The notes under the pieces: model-generated | What the model saw: only the letters and a program-made list of their open reading frames with translations | Told to the model about the DNA's origin: nothing | Database searches by the model: none | Made by a program: the position numbers and the translations under genes | Part shown: piece after piece, positions 54,281-64,000 of the stretch | Position numbering within the stretch: the stretch's first letter is position 1 | Layout of the letters: every line of letters starts with the position of its first letter | Source of the DNA: Myxococcales bacterium | Lineage (GTDB): Bacteria; Myxococcota_A; Polyangia; Haliangiales; Haliangiaceae | Assembly (NCBI GenBank): GCA_016720595.1 | Contig: JADKKI010000030.1 | Coordinates: 155,206 to 219,205, forward strand | Direction: 5' to 3' | DNA: 64,000 bases

Positions 54281-56308
54281 TCACTCCAGGATGCCGCTCT
54301 CGGCGATCTTCCCGATCTCGCGGAACTCCGCCTTGATCGCGCGCTCGAGGTGATCGTGACGGAGCGGCGAGTGCTCCTCCGCGGCGAGGAACGCGGCGCG
54401 GAGTGCGGCGTTGCGGATGTAGCCGCCGGACATCTGGAAGCGGCGCGCGATGTCGGCGAGGTCGAAGGTCCCGACGACCGGGAGCTGCGGCGGGAGGTGT
54501 GATCGCCACAGCTTCTCCCGCATCTCCTCGTCGGGGAACGGGAACGTCAACCGCAGCGAGAGACGACGCTTGAACGCGTTGTCGATCGAGGTCCCGAAGT
54601 TCGTCGTGAGGATCGCGATGCCTTCGAACGAGTCGATGCGCTGCAGGAGGTAGTTGACCTCGAGGTTGGCGTACCGATCGACGGAGCTCTTGACCTCGGT
54701 GCGCTTCGCGAACAACGAGTCGGCCTCGTCGAACAGGATGATCGTGTTGCCGTCCTCGGCGGCGTCGAACAGCTTCGCCAGGTTCTGCTCGGTCTCGCCG
54801 ATCCACTTCGACATCACGCGCGACAGGTCCACGCGGTAGAGGTCCATGCCGAGCTCGTTCGCGATCGCACTCGCGACGAGCGTCTTGCCGGTCCCCGGGC
54901 CTCCCGAGAACAGTGCGGTGACACCGCGGGACGTCGACATCAGCCGATCGAAGCCCCAGCGGTCGAAGACGGTGCGGCGATGCTTGATGCGGGCGATCAG
55001 CTCGGTGAGGCTGTCCTGGATGTCGGCGGGCAGGATCACCTGCTCCCAGGTGGCCAGCCGGGTGACCCGGTTCGCCGTGGTCCCGAGACGGTTCTCGAGG
55101 TGCTGCCGGATCGCCGCCTCCACACGCGCGCCGGCATCGGCGGTGCGCTCCGCCGTGCGTGCGGTCTCTTCGACGACACGTTCGATCACGGCGGGGCCCA
55201 CCGCGTAGCGATCGGCGAGCTCCTCGAGCTCCGAGACCTGGAGTGCATGCCGGGCAAGGGCGCTGTCCCAGCACGCGAGGCGCTCGGTCAGTGACAGCGC
55301 CGGAAGATCGATCACCATGTGCCCCGGATCGAGCGGAGGAGCCGCATCGAGCGGCAGGCGCAGTGCGATCGGACCAGCGTGACGGCGCAGGATGTCGCGC
55401 ACCTGATCGCGGATCGCTCCGTCGTGGCTCGCGATCATCTCGAGGCCATCCACGCACGGCAGCAGGCCCGCGAGGCGTGCGCGGTCGAGTGCGGTGGCGA
55501 GATCGGCGAGCCTCGCCCGGCCATCACGGAGGATCGGCGCCATCTCGATCACGCCGAGTCGCCGACCCGACGCGTTCGCGATCGCCGCGAGGAGCGTGTG
55601 GCGACCAGCGCCCACGCGACCGCGTATCACGAGCCGGAGTGGCCCCGTGCCCGGGTGACGGAGCGTGGCCGCGATCGTCCGCTTGACCTCGGCGGGGATG
55701 CGCAGCTCGTCGAGCCCGCGGTCGCTGCGGTACGAACGCACGTGGTGCTCGAGCTCGGTCTCGACAGACGCGCCCTGAAGCAGGCGAAGGACGACGGGAT
55801 CGACCGTCAGAGGAAGGAAGGGTCGCATCGCACCCGGCCTGGCGCGGATCACGCCGTTGCGCAGGAGCGGTGCGTCGTCGTCGAGCTCGCGACCGAGCTG
55901 AGCACGATCCGCTTGCTCCACGAGGAGATCTCCGAGGAGCTGTTCGTCGACCAGCGGCCGGTCCTCGTCGTCTGCGAGGATCGCGAGCAGACGGGCGGTC
56001 TCACCCCACAGGCTCGGCGCCGCGACTAACAGGACGATCTCGCGGGCGAGGGGCGAGAGTCCGAGCTCGTCCCCGAGGATGTCGAGTGGGCTCTGGCGAG
56101 GTGCGATCGCGCGCCGCGCGTCGTCGGCAGTCTCGGTCGCGTCATCGAGACGCTGCCGCGCCTCGACGAGCTGCTCGGTCGTGAGGCCGCGCTGTCCCGC
56201 GACCATGCCATAGACCTGGCTGTGGAACGGAAGGCCTTCTGCCTGCGGATAGGCGAGGCGTCCTTCGTCCCAGGCGCGCGCGATCGCTGAGCCGGTGATC
56301 GCGAGCAC
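54281..56308 (-). CDS. AAA+ ATPase of extracellular contractile injection system type (Afp15-like)
   Basis: A 675-residue open part of a probably longer gene. The N-terminal half has a winged/helical ARM-like region typical of this family ([36 protein letters not shown]) and a degenerate first AAA+ module ([19 protein letters not shown]). The C-terminal AAA+ is intact: Walker [38 protein letters not shown], Walker [15 protein letters not shown], sensor [20 protein letters not shown]. This layout is that of the ATPase found in Afp/PVC-type eCIS clusters, where it is thought to act in assembly or cargo loading. The start at GTG 56308 is simply where the frame opens; a single indel near 56340 joins it to the propeller segment. 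No other eCIS gene lies in the window. Confidence 0.8.
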   Translation of the reverse strand: MLAITGSAIARAWDEGRLAYPQAEGLPFHSQVYGMVAGQRGLTTEQLVEARQRLDDATETADDARRAIAPRQSPLDILGDELGLSPLAREIVLLVAAPSLWGETARLLAILADDEDRPLVDEQLLGDLLVEQADRAQLGRELDDDAPLLRNGVIRARPGAMRPFLPLTVDPVVLRLLQGASVETELEHHVRSYRSDRGLDELRIPAEVKRTIAATLRHPGTGPLRLVIRGRVGAGRHTLLAAIANASGRRLGVIEMAPILRDGRARLADLATALDRARLAGLLPCVDGLEMIASHDGAIRDQVRDILRRHAGPIALRLPLDAAPPLDPGHMVIDLPALSLTERLACWDSALARHALQVSELEELADRYAVGPAVIERVVEETARTAERTADAGARVEAAIRQHLENRLGTTANRVTRLATWEQVILPADIQDSLTELIARIKHRRTVFDRWGFDRLMSTSRGVTALFSGGPGTGKTLVASAIANELGMDLYRVDLSRVMSKWIGETEQNLAKLFDAAEDGNTIILFDEADSLFAKRTEVKSSVDRYANLEVNYLLQRIDSFEGIAILTTNFGTSIDNAFKRRLSLRLTFPFPDEEMREKLWRSHLPPQLPVVGTFDLADIARRFQMSGGYIRNAALRAAFLAAEEHSPLRHDHLERAIKAEFREIGKIAESGILE

Positions 56309-56339
56309 CAGGTCGCGGTGGCGCTGGTGGAGCGTGCCG

Positions 56340-57349
56340 ACCTATTCGGGCGTGGCGTGTGGAGTCGATGATGCCCGGGGCAGCGGCACATGCGAGGGAC
56401 AGGCCGGGGGCCGCGAACGGATCCGCGGCGGTCACGCTGGCCGCGGGCTCGGTATCGGCTCCGAGGCCGGCTCGGGGAGGTGGCGCTGCCGGCGCAGCAG
56501 CGAACGTGGTCGCGGCAGGCATCGATGCGCTCGCGAGCTCGGCGACGCCGACGGTGACCACCGCGTCCGGATCCTGCGTGAACCGCAGCGCGAGGTCATG
56601 GCCTCCATCGTCGATCGCCACCTCCTCGATCGTCCGGGGCTCCTGGTAGTCGAGGATCACCCGGCCGAACCTGAGGTCCAGCAGCACTGGAGACGCCCGT
56701 CCTCGGTGTGCAGCAGTGCCGCACTGCGGACCGGTGCGAACCGGACCCGCGCCGCGCCGACCGAGATCCGGTGCAGTACCACGCCATCACGCAGTCCGAC
56801 CACCACGATGGTCTGGCTCACGCGCTCGCCCACCACGAGGGCCGCCGCCTTGCCATCGAACACCATCGCGGCGTCGCTGACCGGAGCGAAGGCGAGCGAC
56901 TCGTTGGTCCACCGCACTGCATGCTGGTCGCGCATCGACAGCTTGCGCCGCGCGGCGATCACCGAGCGCGTCTGCGAGAGCGGGAGCACGAGCTCGACGT
57001 CGATTGGGAGTGGAGTCACCGAGACCGATCCGGTGTACGCGATCGCGACCGGCTCGACACCGAGCCACGTCGCGAGCGCTGTGTTCGCCGCGCGGATCAG
57101 CCGTGGCGTGGGCCCGGGCTCGGGCACGCTCGCGGTGGCGAGCACGGTGCCGCGGAGATCGAGGATCGTCAGGGTCGCGGGCACACCTGCGACCACCCAG
57201 ATCTGGTCTCCGCAGAGCGCGCTCGCGTGGATCGGGCCGAGGGAGAGCTCGATCGCGGGCTGGCTACCTCGGTGATCGATGATCGCGAGAGCCTCGCCAC
57301 GGGTCACGACGATCCGGCGGCCATCTCGGGCCAGGTACATGGTCGGCAT
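56340..57349 (-). pseudogene. Beta-propeller-like N-terminal part of the AAA+ ATPase gene, frameshifted
   Basis: ATG 57349 gives MPTMYLARDGRRIVVTRGEA, followed by short beta-rich repeats (LSLGPIHASALCGDQIWVVA, ILDLRGTVLATASVPEPG, VVVGLRDGVVLHRISVG) like a WD/PQQ propeller. Near 56688 the frame shifts (LQ, then VLLDLRFGRVILDYQEP); one missing G explains it. The sequence continues as EEVAIDDGGHDLALRF and an Ala/Pro-rich linker to about 56345, where another one-base shift leads into the AAA+ frame. I infer one gene, 54281-57349, of about 1,020 residues. If the breaks are genuine, this is a separate, decayed gene. Confidence 0.6.
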
Positions 57350-57374
57350 GTCGAGCTGACCCGCTCCGCGCCAA

Positions 57375-57431
57375 TGTGACGAGAACCCGGACGAATTTCC
57401 GGGAGTTCCGGCGCACGATTTGTTCGTCACA
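57375..57431. promoter_or_regulatory. Nested inverted repeats in the divergent intergenic region
   Basis: TGTGACGA (57375-57382) pairs with TCGTCACA (57424-57431), an 8-base inverted repeat. Between them CCCGGA-CGAATT-TCCGGG (57386-57403) is a second perfect 6-base dyad. The region lies between the divergent starts of the AAA+ gene (57349) and the giant gene (57466), where a shared regulator could bind. Function inferred from position only. Confidence 0.45.
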
Positions 57432-57465
57432 TCGCGGACCTGGCGGGTCTATTGGTCCAGGTCGG

Positions 57466-60400
57466 ATGACGCGCGAGTTTCTGATGCACCCGGGGCACGA
57501 CCACGACCGAGAGGCCGAGGTCGAGGTCGAGGTCGAGCCCCCGGCGGGCTGGCCGGGCAAGCGTGCCGCCTCCGCGAACCTTCCTGCGGTACGTGCCCAC
57601 GACGCGCTGACCCGTCAGCGCGAGGTCGTGGTGGACAAGAAGCGCCGCGCGCGCGAGCTCGTGATGCGCGCCGTCCCACCGGCGACGCTGCACAAGGTCG
57701 ACGTGCAGCTCTCGCTGTTTCGTGAAGGCGGTCCTCGGCCGACCGCGGTGCCGTCGGTCCTGCGGGCCCTCGTCGATCTGGAACTGCGCGACCACGAGCT
57801 CGGGCAGAAGATCGCGCGGCGAGACGCCGCGAACGCCGCGCGGCAGGGGAGTGCGCCAGAACGACGACCAGAACCTGGCGTGGGTCCGCGCCTGGCGCGT
57901 CTCCGCGCTCCCGCGGTGGCTGCGCGTGGCACCCGCGACGACCTGCGATCCCAGGCGGCCCGAATCGGCGCGCCCGAATCGCGCGACGCAACGGTGGTGC
58001 AATCCCAGTCCGTGGCACGGGCCATCCCGGTGGTGCCGGAGGTTCCCGAGCTGCCACCTCTTCGCGCACGCCCACCGGGCGAATCCCCCACACGAGCTCC
58101 CCGTGAACCGGCCGTCGCGGGGAGCTCAGACGTGCCCGCGGCGCGGGACCAGGGCGTGCGTGCGACTCCCACCGACGTGCTCCAGCAGCGCCGCATTGCC
58201 AGCGAGGAGGAGCTGAACGCCGCGACGCATCGTGCATTCCGCGTGGGCGCTCCACGCGCACCGCTGGCCCGCGCGCTCCCCGAGCACGGCAAGACGTTCC
58301 ATCCCGAGGTTCGGCCACTCGTCGCAGCGCATGCGGCGGCGCTCGTAGCCCCGGCCACCACCGCGAAACACGAAGACACGCACCGGCCTCTCGACCCGCG
58401 CGGCCTGCTGGCCCGACTTCGAGGTGAGCCCGAATCGCCGCGGTCGCCGAAGCTGCCCGATCCCGGCATCGTGCTTCCGGGCACCGAGAACACACCCTAC
58501 GAGCCGCTCTCCGACGACGCGCCAGCACTGCCGCAGCGCGCCTACGCGGGCGGTCACGGCGGCGGCTTCCCGAAGCCCCCCGAGCCGCCGCCGCTGCCTC
58601 CGAAGGAATCGACCCGCAACCAGCAAGTGCTCGACGGCTACGTCCTGGTGGCGCGGACGGCTCGGCAGGCCGCCAGGGACGCCGTCAAGGACCAGCAGCG
58701 GACCAAGTGTGCGCAGGTCTCCGTGGATGGTGCGGCACTCACGGCCCAGGTGAAGGAGGCCAACACGAACAAGCTGCGGGCGCTCCGCCTGCAAAACGAA
58801 CAGCAGAAGATCGCGGCGGACGCGGCCAAGGCGGAGGCGGCGAAGGGGCCGGTCACCGTCGAGTCTCTGCGAGAGAAGCTGGAGGTGACGGCGAAGACGG
58901 ACCGCGATCGCGCGGATCAGCTGTACGAGACCAAGCGGCGCGAGCTCAAGCTGCGGATGGACACGGAGCGCGAGCTGCTGCGCGATCAGACCGAGAAGCA
59001 GCTCCAGAACATCTCCGTCGAGCAGAACGAGAGGAAGCAACAGGTCGAGCACGGCTGGCGTGACGAGAAGGCGAAGCTCGACAAGCACACCGAGGGCCTG
59101 GTGGTCTTGATCCGCAAGGGAGCCGAGGCCGAGCAGCAGGCACTCGAGGCGAAGAAGGACAAGATCTTCGAAGCCTCGAACAAGCGTGCGGAACAGGTCA
59201 AGTCGGACGCGGATGACAAGGCGGGACACGCCCGCCGCCGGGGCAACAAGCTCGCCCACGACCTGAAGAAGCAGGCCTACAAGGACGCCGACGCCAAGTA
59301 CGCCGAGGCGCGCTCCGTGTACCAGATGATGGTTCAGAACGCGGAGGCCACCGCGCCGTTCCTCCCCGAGGATCAGCGGGCCGCCTACCTGCTCCAGCAG
59401 CGCTGGAACGCGACGAGGGCCGAGGGGGCGGATCAAGCTGCTCGCGGACGACCTCAAGGCCAAGGGCGACCACGAGGAGTTCGAGGGGCTCCAGCGCGCG
59501 AAGAAGGCGGGCGAGACGATCCAGGACGAGGGGAGAGAGAGAGGAAGAAGGTCGACGCCGCGGCCCAGTCGCAGATCGAAGCGACGACGAAGAAGGTCGA
59601 CGACATCAAGCCGCTGGCCGACGCACAGATCAAGAAGACGGGCGACGAGCTGAAGAAGCAGCTCGACGAGGGCGAAAAGCACCTGGCCGAACAGCTCACA
59701 CCCAACCGCCAGAAGATCCGGGAGCTGCGCAAGCAGGGCGAGGAGAAGATCGCGAAGGCCGAGGGCGACGCCGAGAAGCAACTCGCCACGGAGCACGACG
59801 CGAGCTGAAGTCGATCGAGCTGCGCGTCACGACGGCGCGCAAGCAACTCGAGCACGCGACCACCGCGAACCTCGCGGCGATGTCGGCGATGGTCGACCGT
59901 ACGTGCAAGGCGCTCGACAAGACGGTCGCCGACGCGGAGAAGCGGTACGACACCGCGATCGCGACCGCGGAGCACAAGGCACACGCTGCCGTGCTCGCGC
60001 AGCTCCAGAAGATCAAGGCCGAGGCAGACAAGGCGCTCGCCGCGATCGATGCGGCGTTCGATGCGGCCATGAAGAAGCTCGACGCCGCGATCGAGAACGC
60101 CTACCAGGCCGTCGAGAGTGTCGCGCAGGGGAAGGCGCTCGAGATCGAGGTGCACGTCGCCACGCTGCTCGCCGACGCCGGTGACAACACGCGCTATGCC
60201 GCGGTCCGCAAGCAGCTCGAATGGTACGTGGTCAACAAGCAGCCGATCCCGTCGGGCTACGGTGTCAAGCCGCCGCCGCTCTCCACGGAAGGCGCGAAGC
60301 CGGATGAGAAGACGCTCCACAAGGTCGAGGCCACGCTGGTCAAGGTCGACGGCAAGGGTGAGGCGAAGCCGTCCGACACGGAGAACGAGAAGGAGCTCAG

Positions 60401-63400
60401 CCCGGAGGACCAGAAGGCGGCGGTGGACAAGGCGGTACCAAGAGCGACGAGATCGAGAAGCTGAAGGACGGCGATCCGGCGATGGTCGAGCAGGCGGATC
60501 GACTCCGGCGCGCGGCGCGCGACGCGACCGACTCGGCCGAAGACGTCGCCAAGGCGGTCAAGGCGGCGAAGAAGGATGGCAAGCCCGTCGACAAGAAGAA
60601 GCTGATCAAGTCGCTCGAGGGGATGAACGCCGAGCAGATCCGCGCGATGCGCAAGTCCCTCGACGAGGAGGGCATCGATCTCGACGATCTGCTCCGAGGC
60701 CAACCTCGAAGGCCCGGACTCAAGGAGGCCAAGGTCCGCCTGCAGGGCGATCCGATGCTCGGCGACATCATGGCCCTCAAGGGGCACCAGGGGCACGAGT
60801 TCTCGAACGGGGAGAGGGGCGCTCTCGATCCTCGGCGGTGCGGCGGTCGCGTCCGTGGCGAACTCAGGCAGAACCTCGGAGCGGACAAGGAGCGGCTCCG
60901 CGAGATCCTGTCCAAGTACGACGGCGAAGATCTGGAGAAGTTCGCGAAGCAATACAAGGAGGAGACCGGGCAGTCCCTGAGCGACCTCGTGAGCAAGACC
61001 CTCGGCGAGGGCGAGGCCGAGAAGATGGGCCTGATCTCGCACGCGACTCCTGGGGAGGTGAAGGAGCAGGGCGAGAAGGACGTGAAGGCTGCAGAGCAGC
61101 TCGCGGTCGCAGACCCCGACAAGCCGCAGCGTCTCGACAAGAACCAGTGCCAGATCGCGCGCGATCAGATCATCGAGGCGGTGCACGGCGTGCACCTCGA
61201 CAGCACCCGCGCGGAGAAGCTCAAGGCGGCGCTCGCGAACAAGACCCCGGCGGAGTGCGCGTACATCCGTGGGCTCTACAAGCAGGAGACCGGACACGAT
61301 CTCGACCAGGATCTCGACAAGGCGCTGAGCGGCGGAGCGCGCGCCCTCGCGAAGGCGCGGCTGTCCGGCGATCCGACGAGGATCGCGGTGGCGACCGTCG
61401 AGGACGCGGAGGACAGCGGCCTGACGCCGTGGACCGTCGACGACGGCAAGATGAAGGCCTCGATGAAGGAGCTCGAGGATCCAGCGATGCGCCGGGCCGT
61501 GGACGAGACCTATCTGCGCCGTAACGGCGAATCCGTCACATCGATGATGGACGCGAAGATGACGGGCCGCGATCGAGACATCGCGAAGGCCTACGCGCGG
61601 GGCGATACCGTCGCCGCGACCGAGCTCGAGGTGGAGGAGGCGACCAAGGGCGGGCTGATGAACGGGATCCACGAGGGGATCGCCGAGCGCGCTCAGCGCA
61701 CCTTCGGCATCGACACCGAGGCGGCGACGCGCAAGCTCGCGAACTTCGCGCTCGGCCCGTTGAGCTCCGCCGCCGCGACGCGCGGAGCGGACAAGCTCGG
61801 ATCGGCGGCTTCGAGATCGAGGACGGTGCGATCCACAAGGTCGACTCCGACAAGCTGTTCGAGCTGCTCGAGGCCACGCCGAATCCGCGCGATCGCGCGC
61901 GCATCAAGGCGCTCTACAAGGAGCGCACCGGGAACGATCTCGACGACGACATGCGCACGCGCCTCGCCGGCAAGGGCGAGGACGGGAGCAAGCTCCGCGC
62001 CTACGAGTCGCTGATGGCGGGAGACCTGGCCGAGTACCACGCCGCACGCATGGACACGGCGCTCTATGGGGTTAACGATCCGAAGGCGCTCTTCAAGCAG
62101 CTCGAGGGCAAGTCCGAGTGGCAACGCAAGCAGATCATCGACGCCTTCAACAAGCGCCACGGTGGGGGCAACGCGTTCCTCAGGATCGCTGACGACCAGT
62201 TCGGCGCCGAGTCGCTCGATGCGCAGAAGGCGCGGCTCGTGCTCGACACGCCCGACGATCCGTTCACCGGGCTCCAGAAGCAGCTGCCGGAGGACTTCGT
62301 GCTTCGCTACGCGCAGGACAGCGTGTGGAACCGCGCCGCGAAGACGATCGACGCGAACGTCAAGCTGTTCGACAAGTACCCATCGCTCGCGTTCCTGCCG
62401 GGCGTCGCCGGGCTCGTGGGTCAGGCGCAGACCGCCTCGTACTTCATGCGCGGCTGGGGTGTCGACAGCGACAAGGTCAAGGACGTCCTCAAGGGCAAAT
62501 CGAAGGAGGAGATCGAGGAGCTCAAGAAGAAGTATCCCGAGCTCGAAGCTGATCTCCGGTACTGCCTGTCCGGACGCAACGCGTTCGAGGTCGATCTGAT
62601 GCTGCGCGAGGGCGTGCCGGTGACCGCCGAGGACAAGGTGAAGCGCGCGCTCGCGCTGTACGAGTTCGACCGCGGCTCCGCCGGTGGTGGCGGGCTCGGG
62701 CAGAAGATCGCGGCTGGAGCCCTGCTCGGGCCGTTCGCGGCGTTCGTCGATTCGGGGAAGCTCGCGAACCGGCTGGTCGACCAGTTCACGCCGTCGGGGA
62801 CGCTGCTCGACAAGCGCGCGGCCGAGCTCAGAGAGCAGCTCGCGGCGCTCAAGCAGAACGGATCGCTGACCGGCGAGCAGCAGGCACACCTCGACGCAAC
62901 GCTCGCGATGATGGATGCGTCGACGTCGACGTACCTGGAGTCGCGGGACGAGATCGTCGGAGCCGTCGCGACCGTCGTGGGGGCGGTCGTGGGAGCGGGA
63001 GTCACGCTGCTCACCGGCGGCGCCGCGGCGCCCATCCTCGCGGCGCTCGCCACCGGGGTCTCCCAGATCGCGGTCAAGGCGGCGATGCTCGGCCACTCGT
63101 ACGGTCGCAACGAGCTCGGCGTGGATATCGCGATGACGATGGTCCAGATGGCCACCGCGGGGATCCAGATCGGCGGCGACGCGCTCAGACGCTGCTCACC
63201 GGATCATCAACGGCGGCATCGGCAACGGCGTGTCGGCGTTCGTGCAGACCGGGATCACGAGCAAGGACGCGCACGACCTCTGGGGGCTCCTCGCGCAGGC
63301 CTCGAAGGCTGGGATCGTCGGCTTCGCGTCGGGAGCTGCGAGCACGATGGCGCAGAAGGCCGTGGGGCACGCGATGGAGAAGCTCGCGGAGAAGGCCTTC

Positions 63401-64000
63401 GGCAACGCGGATGGGGTCGCCGCGAAGATGCTCGCCGGCTTCGTCTCGGGCGGAGCGAGCAACGTGGCGAGCATGTTCGTGGAGGCGATCGCCGATCCGA
63501 GCACGCTCGAGGGCAGCTGGGACGACGTGTTCGCGAAGCTGAGCCGCTCGTTCGCCGAGGGCGGGTTCCAGAACGCGCTCAACGACGGTGCGGCCGCACA
63601 CCAGCAGCACACCGAGCGGATCCTCCATGACGCTACCGAGGCGGCGAAGCACGTGCAGGCCGAAGGTCGGCCGGCGCACGAGCAGCAGCGTGCGTTCGCG
63701 GAGAAGGTCGCCGAGGGCCTCGCGACGTTGCACGACGAGGCACCGCCGACGGTGCGTGACGAAGGTCCGCCGACGGTGCGCGACGAAGGTCCGCCGACGG
63801 TGCGCGAGGAAGGTCCGCCGACGGTACGCGACGAAGGCCCGCCGACGGTGCGCGACGAAGGCCCGCCGACGCTGCGCGACGAAGGTCCGCCGACGGCTCT
63901 CGACAGCGTGGCCCCGATCGTCGACGAGGCGCCCAGCAAGTCCGCGCCATTGCCCGAGTCGGCTCGGAGACGAAGCGCTCGCCGGTGCACGAGCCGGCTT
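57466..64000 (+). pseudogene. Giant coiled-coil protein with annexin-like modules, partial and frameshifted
   Basis: ATG 57466; the gene runs past the right edge (over 2,100 codons here). N-terminal ~370 residues are Pro/Arg-rich. About 58600-60450 is highly charged coiled coil (ESLREKLEVTAKTDRDRADQ, QQALEAKKDKIFEASNKRAE). About 60595-62605 holds repeated ~60-residue helical modules with a LYKxETGxDLDxDL-like core (TPAECAYIRGLYKQETGHDL, PRDRARIKALYKERTGNDL), which resemble annexin repeats. About 62900-63400 is Gly/Ala-rich and hydrophobic (VVGAVVGAGVTLLTGGAAAP), like toxin translocation segments. A DEGPPTVR repeat array follows. The frame shifts at about 59426, 59531, 59802, 60434, 60692, 60722, 60817, 60878, 61800, 63190 and 63965; several pairs compensate. 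These look like sequence indels. Confidence 0.75.
63734..63901 (+). repeat. Seven tandem 24-base units encoding DEGPPTVR
   Basis: Units start at 63734, 63758, 63782, 63806, 63830, 63854 and 63878. The first reads DEAPPTVR, the last DEGPPTAL, and the others DEGPPTVR with small changes (REEGPPTVR, PPTLR). The array is in frame inside the giant gene and probably forms an extended, flexible acidic/proline spacer. Near-identity of units suggests recent expansion. Confidence 0.85.

Overview
This is a GC-rich (about 70% by eye), gene-dense bacterial window. It has many lipoproteins, Hanks-type Ser/Thr kinases fused to other modules, FHA and PilZ proteins and GspC/MshEN-type domains. Together these suggest a predatory-type myxobacterium (Myxococcota), perhaps near Kofleriaceae/Haliangium. 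That placement is inference from gene content and protein style; there is no 16S gene here.

Layout. 1-5.7 kb: a partial diiron protein, a polar-amino-acid ABC importer (binding protein fused to permease, plus ATPase), a 14-repeat RCC1 lipoprotein and a small lipoprotein. 5.9-10.2 kb: an SRAP abasic-site protein, a RarD-type permease, and a three-gene methylthioadenosine operon (mtnP-mtnA-class II aldolase). 10.2-14.5 kb: a frameshifted surface lipoprotein lying between two related palindromic elements, an RlmI-like methyltransferase, and an FHA-AAA-Fis regulator that lacks GAFTGA. 14.5-21.8 kb: a 1711-residue kinase/nSTAND/propeller protein, an unknown 547-residue protein and a zinc-ribbon protein. 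22-26.7 kb: an alpha/beta hydrolase, an aryl-CoA ligase, a zeta-like toxin/antitoxin pair with a palindromic operator, and malic enzyme. 26.7-33.3 kb: a YkgJ cysteine-cluster protein, an FHA protein, a pirin, tRNA-Arg(CCG) with its promoter, an MshEN protein and a zinc-ribbon/kinase/TPR protein. 33.3-36 kb: an HNH endonuclease gene among tandemly duplicated gene ends and relics. 36-47.5 kb: housekeeping envelope genes (tatA/B-tatC, class A PBP, PilZ, GspC-like PDZ, pspA, uppS, cdsA). 47.5-54.3 kb: a VWA lipoprotein, two paralogous repeat lipoproteins and another kinase-TPR gene. 54.3-64 kb: a propeller-AAA+ ATPase resembling the Afp15 ATPase of extracellular contractile injection systems (eCIS), facing a giant coiled-coil protein with annexin-like modules that runs off the right edge.

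The last part is the best candidate for an unusual system: an eCIS-type ATPase divergently paired with a cargo- or toxin-like giant protein. No tube, sheath or baseplate gene is visible in the window.

Quality caveat. Several coding sequences are interrupted by single-base indels, often in G/C runs, with strong in-frame coding on both sides. One of these is uppS, normally essential. The density rises sharply after 51 kb. Residual assembly indels are the simplest explanation, so I describe these genes as frameshifted in this sequence and do not assume that they have decayed.
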